Part shown: positions 5,140 through 5,675 of the stretch, in pieces | Layout of the letters: each line of letters begins with the position of its first letter | Position numbering within the stretch: the first letter of the stretch is position 1 | Source of the DNA: Alphaproteobacteria bacterium | GTDB lineage: Bacteria > Pseudomonadota > Alphaproteobacteria > Micavibrionales > UBA2020 | DNA: 5,675 bases | Assembly (NCBI GenBank): GCA_029266795.1 | Contig: JAQSWE010000182.1 | Span: 1 to 5,675 of the forward strand | Direction of reading: 5' to 3' | Translations under genes and position numbers: made by a program | Notes under the pieces: generated by a model | What the model saw: only the letters and a program-made list of their open reading frames with translations | Databases searched by the model: none | What the model was told of the DNA's origin: nothing

Positions 5140-5675
5140 ATGTCATCCAACGCAGTGCTCAAGACCAGCCCGCAGGCCTCAGGCAAATGGGTTTACAGTT
5201 TCGGCAAAACGCTCTGCGAGGGAGATTCATCCCAGAAGAACCTGCTCGGCGGCAAGGGCGCCAATCTGGCGGAGATGAGCAAGATCGGCCTCCCCGTCCC
5301 GCCCGGCTTCACGATGTCCACCGAAGTCTGCACCTATTTCTACCAGAACAAGCAATCATACCCCGGCGATCTTGACGCGCAGGTGAATGGCGGCTTGGCG
5401 CAGCTTGAAAAAGAAATCGGCGCGGTCTTCGGCGACGTGAAAAAGCCGCTGCTGCTTTCCGTGCGCTCCGGCGCGCGCGTATCGATGCCGGGCATGATGG
5501 ATACCATCCTCAACCTTGGCCTCAATGACGTCACGGTGAATGGCCTCTCCACCTCAAGCAACAACGAGCGTTTTGCGCAGGATTGCTATCGCCGCCTGAT
5601 CCAGATGTATTCCGATGTCGTACTGGGCGTCGATCATGACCTGTTCGAGGATATCCTCGACACCTACAAGCGCCG
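5140..5675 (+). CDS. ppdK: Pyruvate phosphate dikinase, N-terminal part
   Basis: Only the first 178 of roughly 880-900 expected residues are present; the right edge cuts the gene. PpdK reversibly converts pyruvate, ATP and phosphate into phosphoenolpyruvate, AMP and pyrophosphate, linking glycolysis and gluconeogenesis. The visible part is the nucleotide-binding ATP-grasp domain: KWVYSFG (16-22), LLGGKGANLAEM (35-46) with Lys39, GLPVPPGF (50-57), and SVRSGARVSMPGMMDTILNL (107-126) with Arg109. Lys39 and Arg109 correspond to Lys22 and Arg92 of the Clostridium symbiosum enzyme (from memory; the 70-residue spacing is the same). SVRSGARVSMPGMMDT separates it from PEP synthase. The phosphohistidine and PEP/pyruvate domains lie outside the window. 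AGAGGGG (5124-5130) is 9 bases before the ATG. A TTG at 5137 is a less likely start. It sits 6 bases after glyS, an arrangement I recall from alphaproteobacteria. Confidence 0.97.
   Translation, partial: MSSNAVLKTSPQASGKWVYSFGKTLCEGDSSQKNLLGGKGANLAEMSKIGLPVPPGFTMSTEVCTYFYQNKQSYPGDLDAQVNGGLAQLEKEIGAVFGDVKKPLLLSVRSGARVSMPGMMDTILNLGLNDVTVNGLSTSSNNERFAQDCYRRLIQMYSDVVLGVDHDLFEDILDTYKR

Noticed and set aside
1..5675. Mobile element, defence island or CRISPR array
   Set aside because: No transposase, integrase, terminal repeats, regularly spaced repeats or defence domains are seen on either strand.

Overview
The window looks like an ordinary chromosomal stretch from a Gram-negative bacterium, most likely an alphaproteobacterium. 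The pointers are a two-subunit glycyl-tRNA synthetase (glyQ, glyS) followed directly by pyruvate phosphate dikinase (ppdK), moderate-to-high GC coding sequence, and AT-rich promoter gaps. The lineage is an inference from gene content, not from a marker gene. There is no transposase, integrase, tRNA, rRNA, CRISPR array or plasmid origin.

Positions 1-826 read rightwards. They hold the last codons of a gene cut by the left edge, a small DUF4112 membrane protein joined to it by an ATGA overlap, and a stand-alone BLUF blue-light photoreceptor with all key flavin-site residues. The BLUF gene meets a leftward gene tail to tail, and both stop codons lie in one palindromic CTAG (823-826).

Positions 823-1999 read leftwards. 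From right to left they hold a chagasin-like (I42) cysteine-protease inhibitor without a signal peptide, a possible terminator hairpin, a consensus -10 box, and two tightly coupled genes of 92 and 151 codons that I cannot assign to a family. The 151-residue protein contains an internal duplication of about 42 residues, which is the least expected feature here.

Positions 2000-2111 are a divergent promoter region. From 2112 to the right edge the glyQ-glyS-ppdK operon runs rightwards with gaps of 1 and 6 bases. GlyQ and GlyS together charge tRNA-Gly. PpdK (first 178 codons only) interconverts pyruvate and phosphoenolpyruvate.

I see no convincing new multi-gene system. The best leads are the orphan pair at 823-1569, the cytoplasmic I42 inhibitor, and the lone BLUF protein with no visible output partner.
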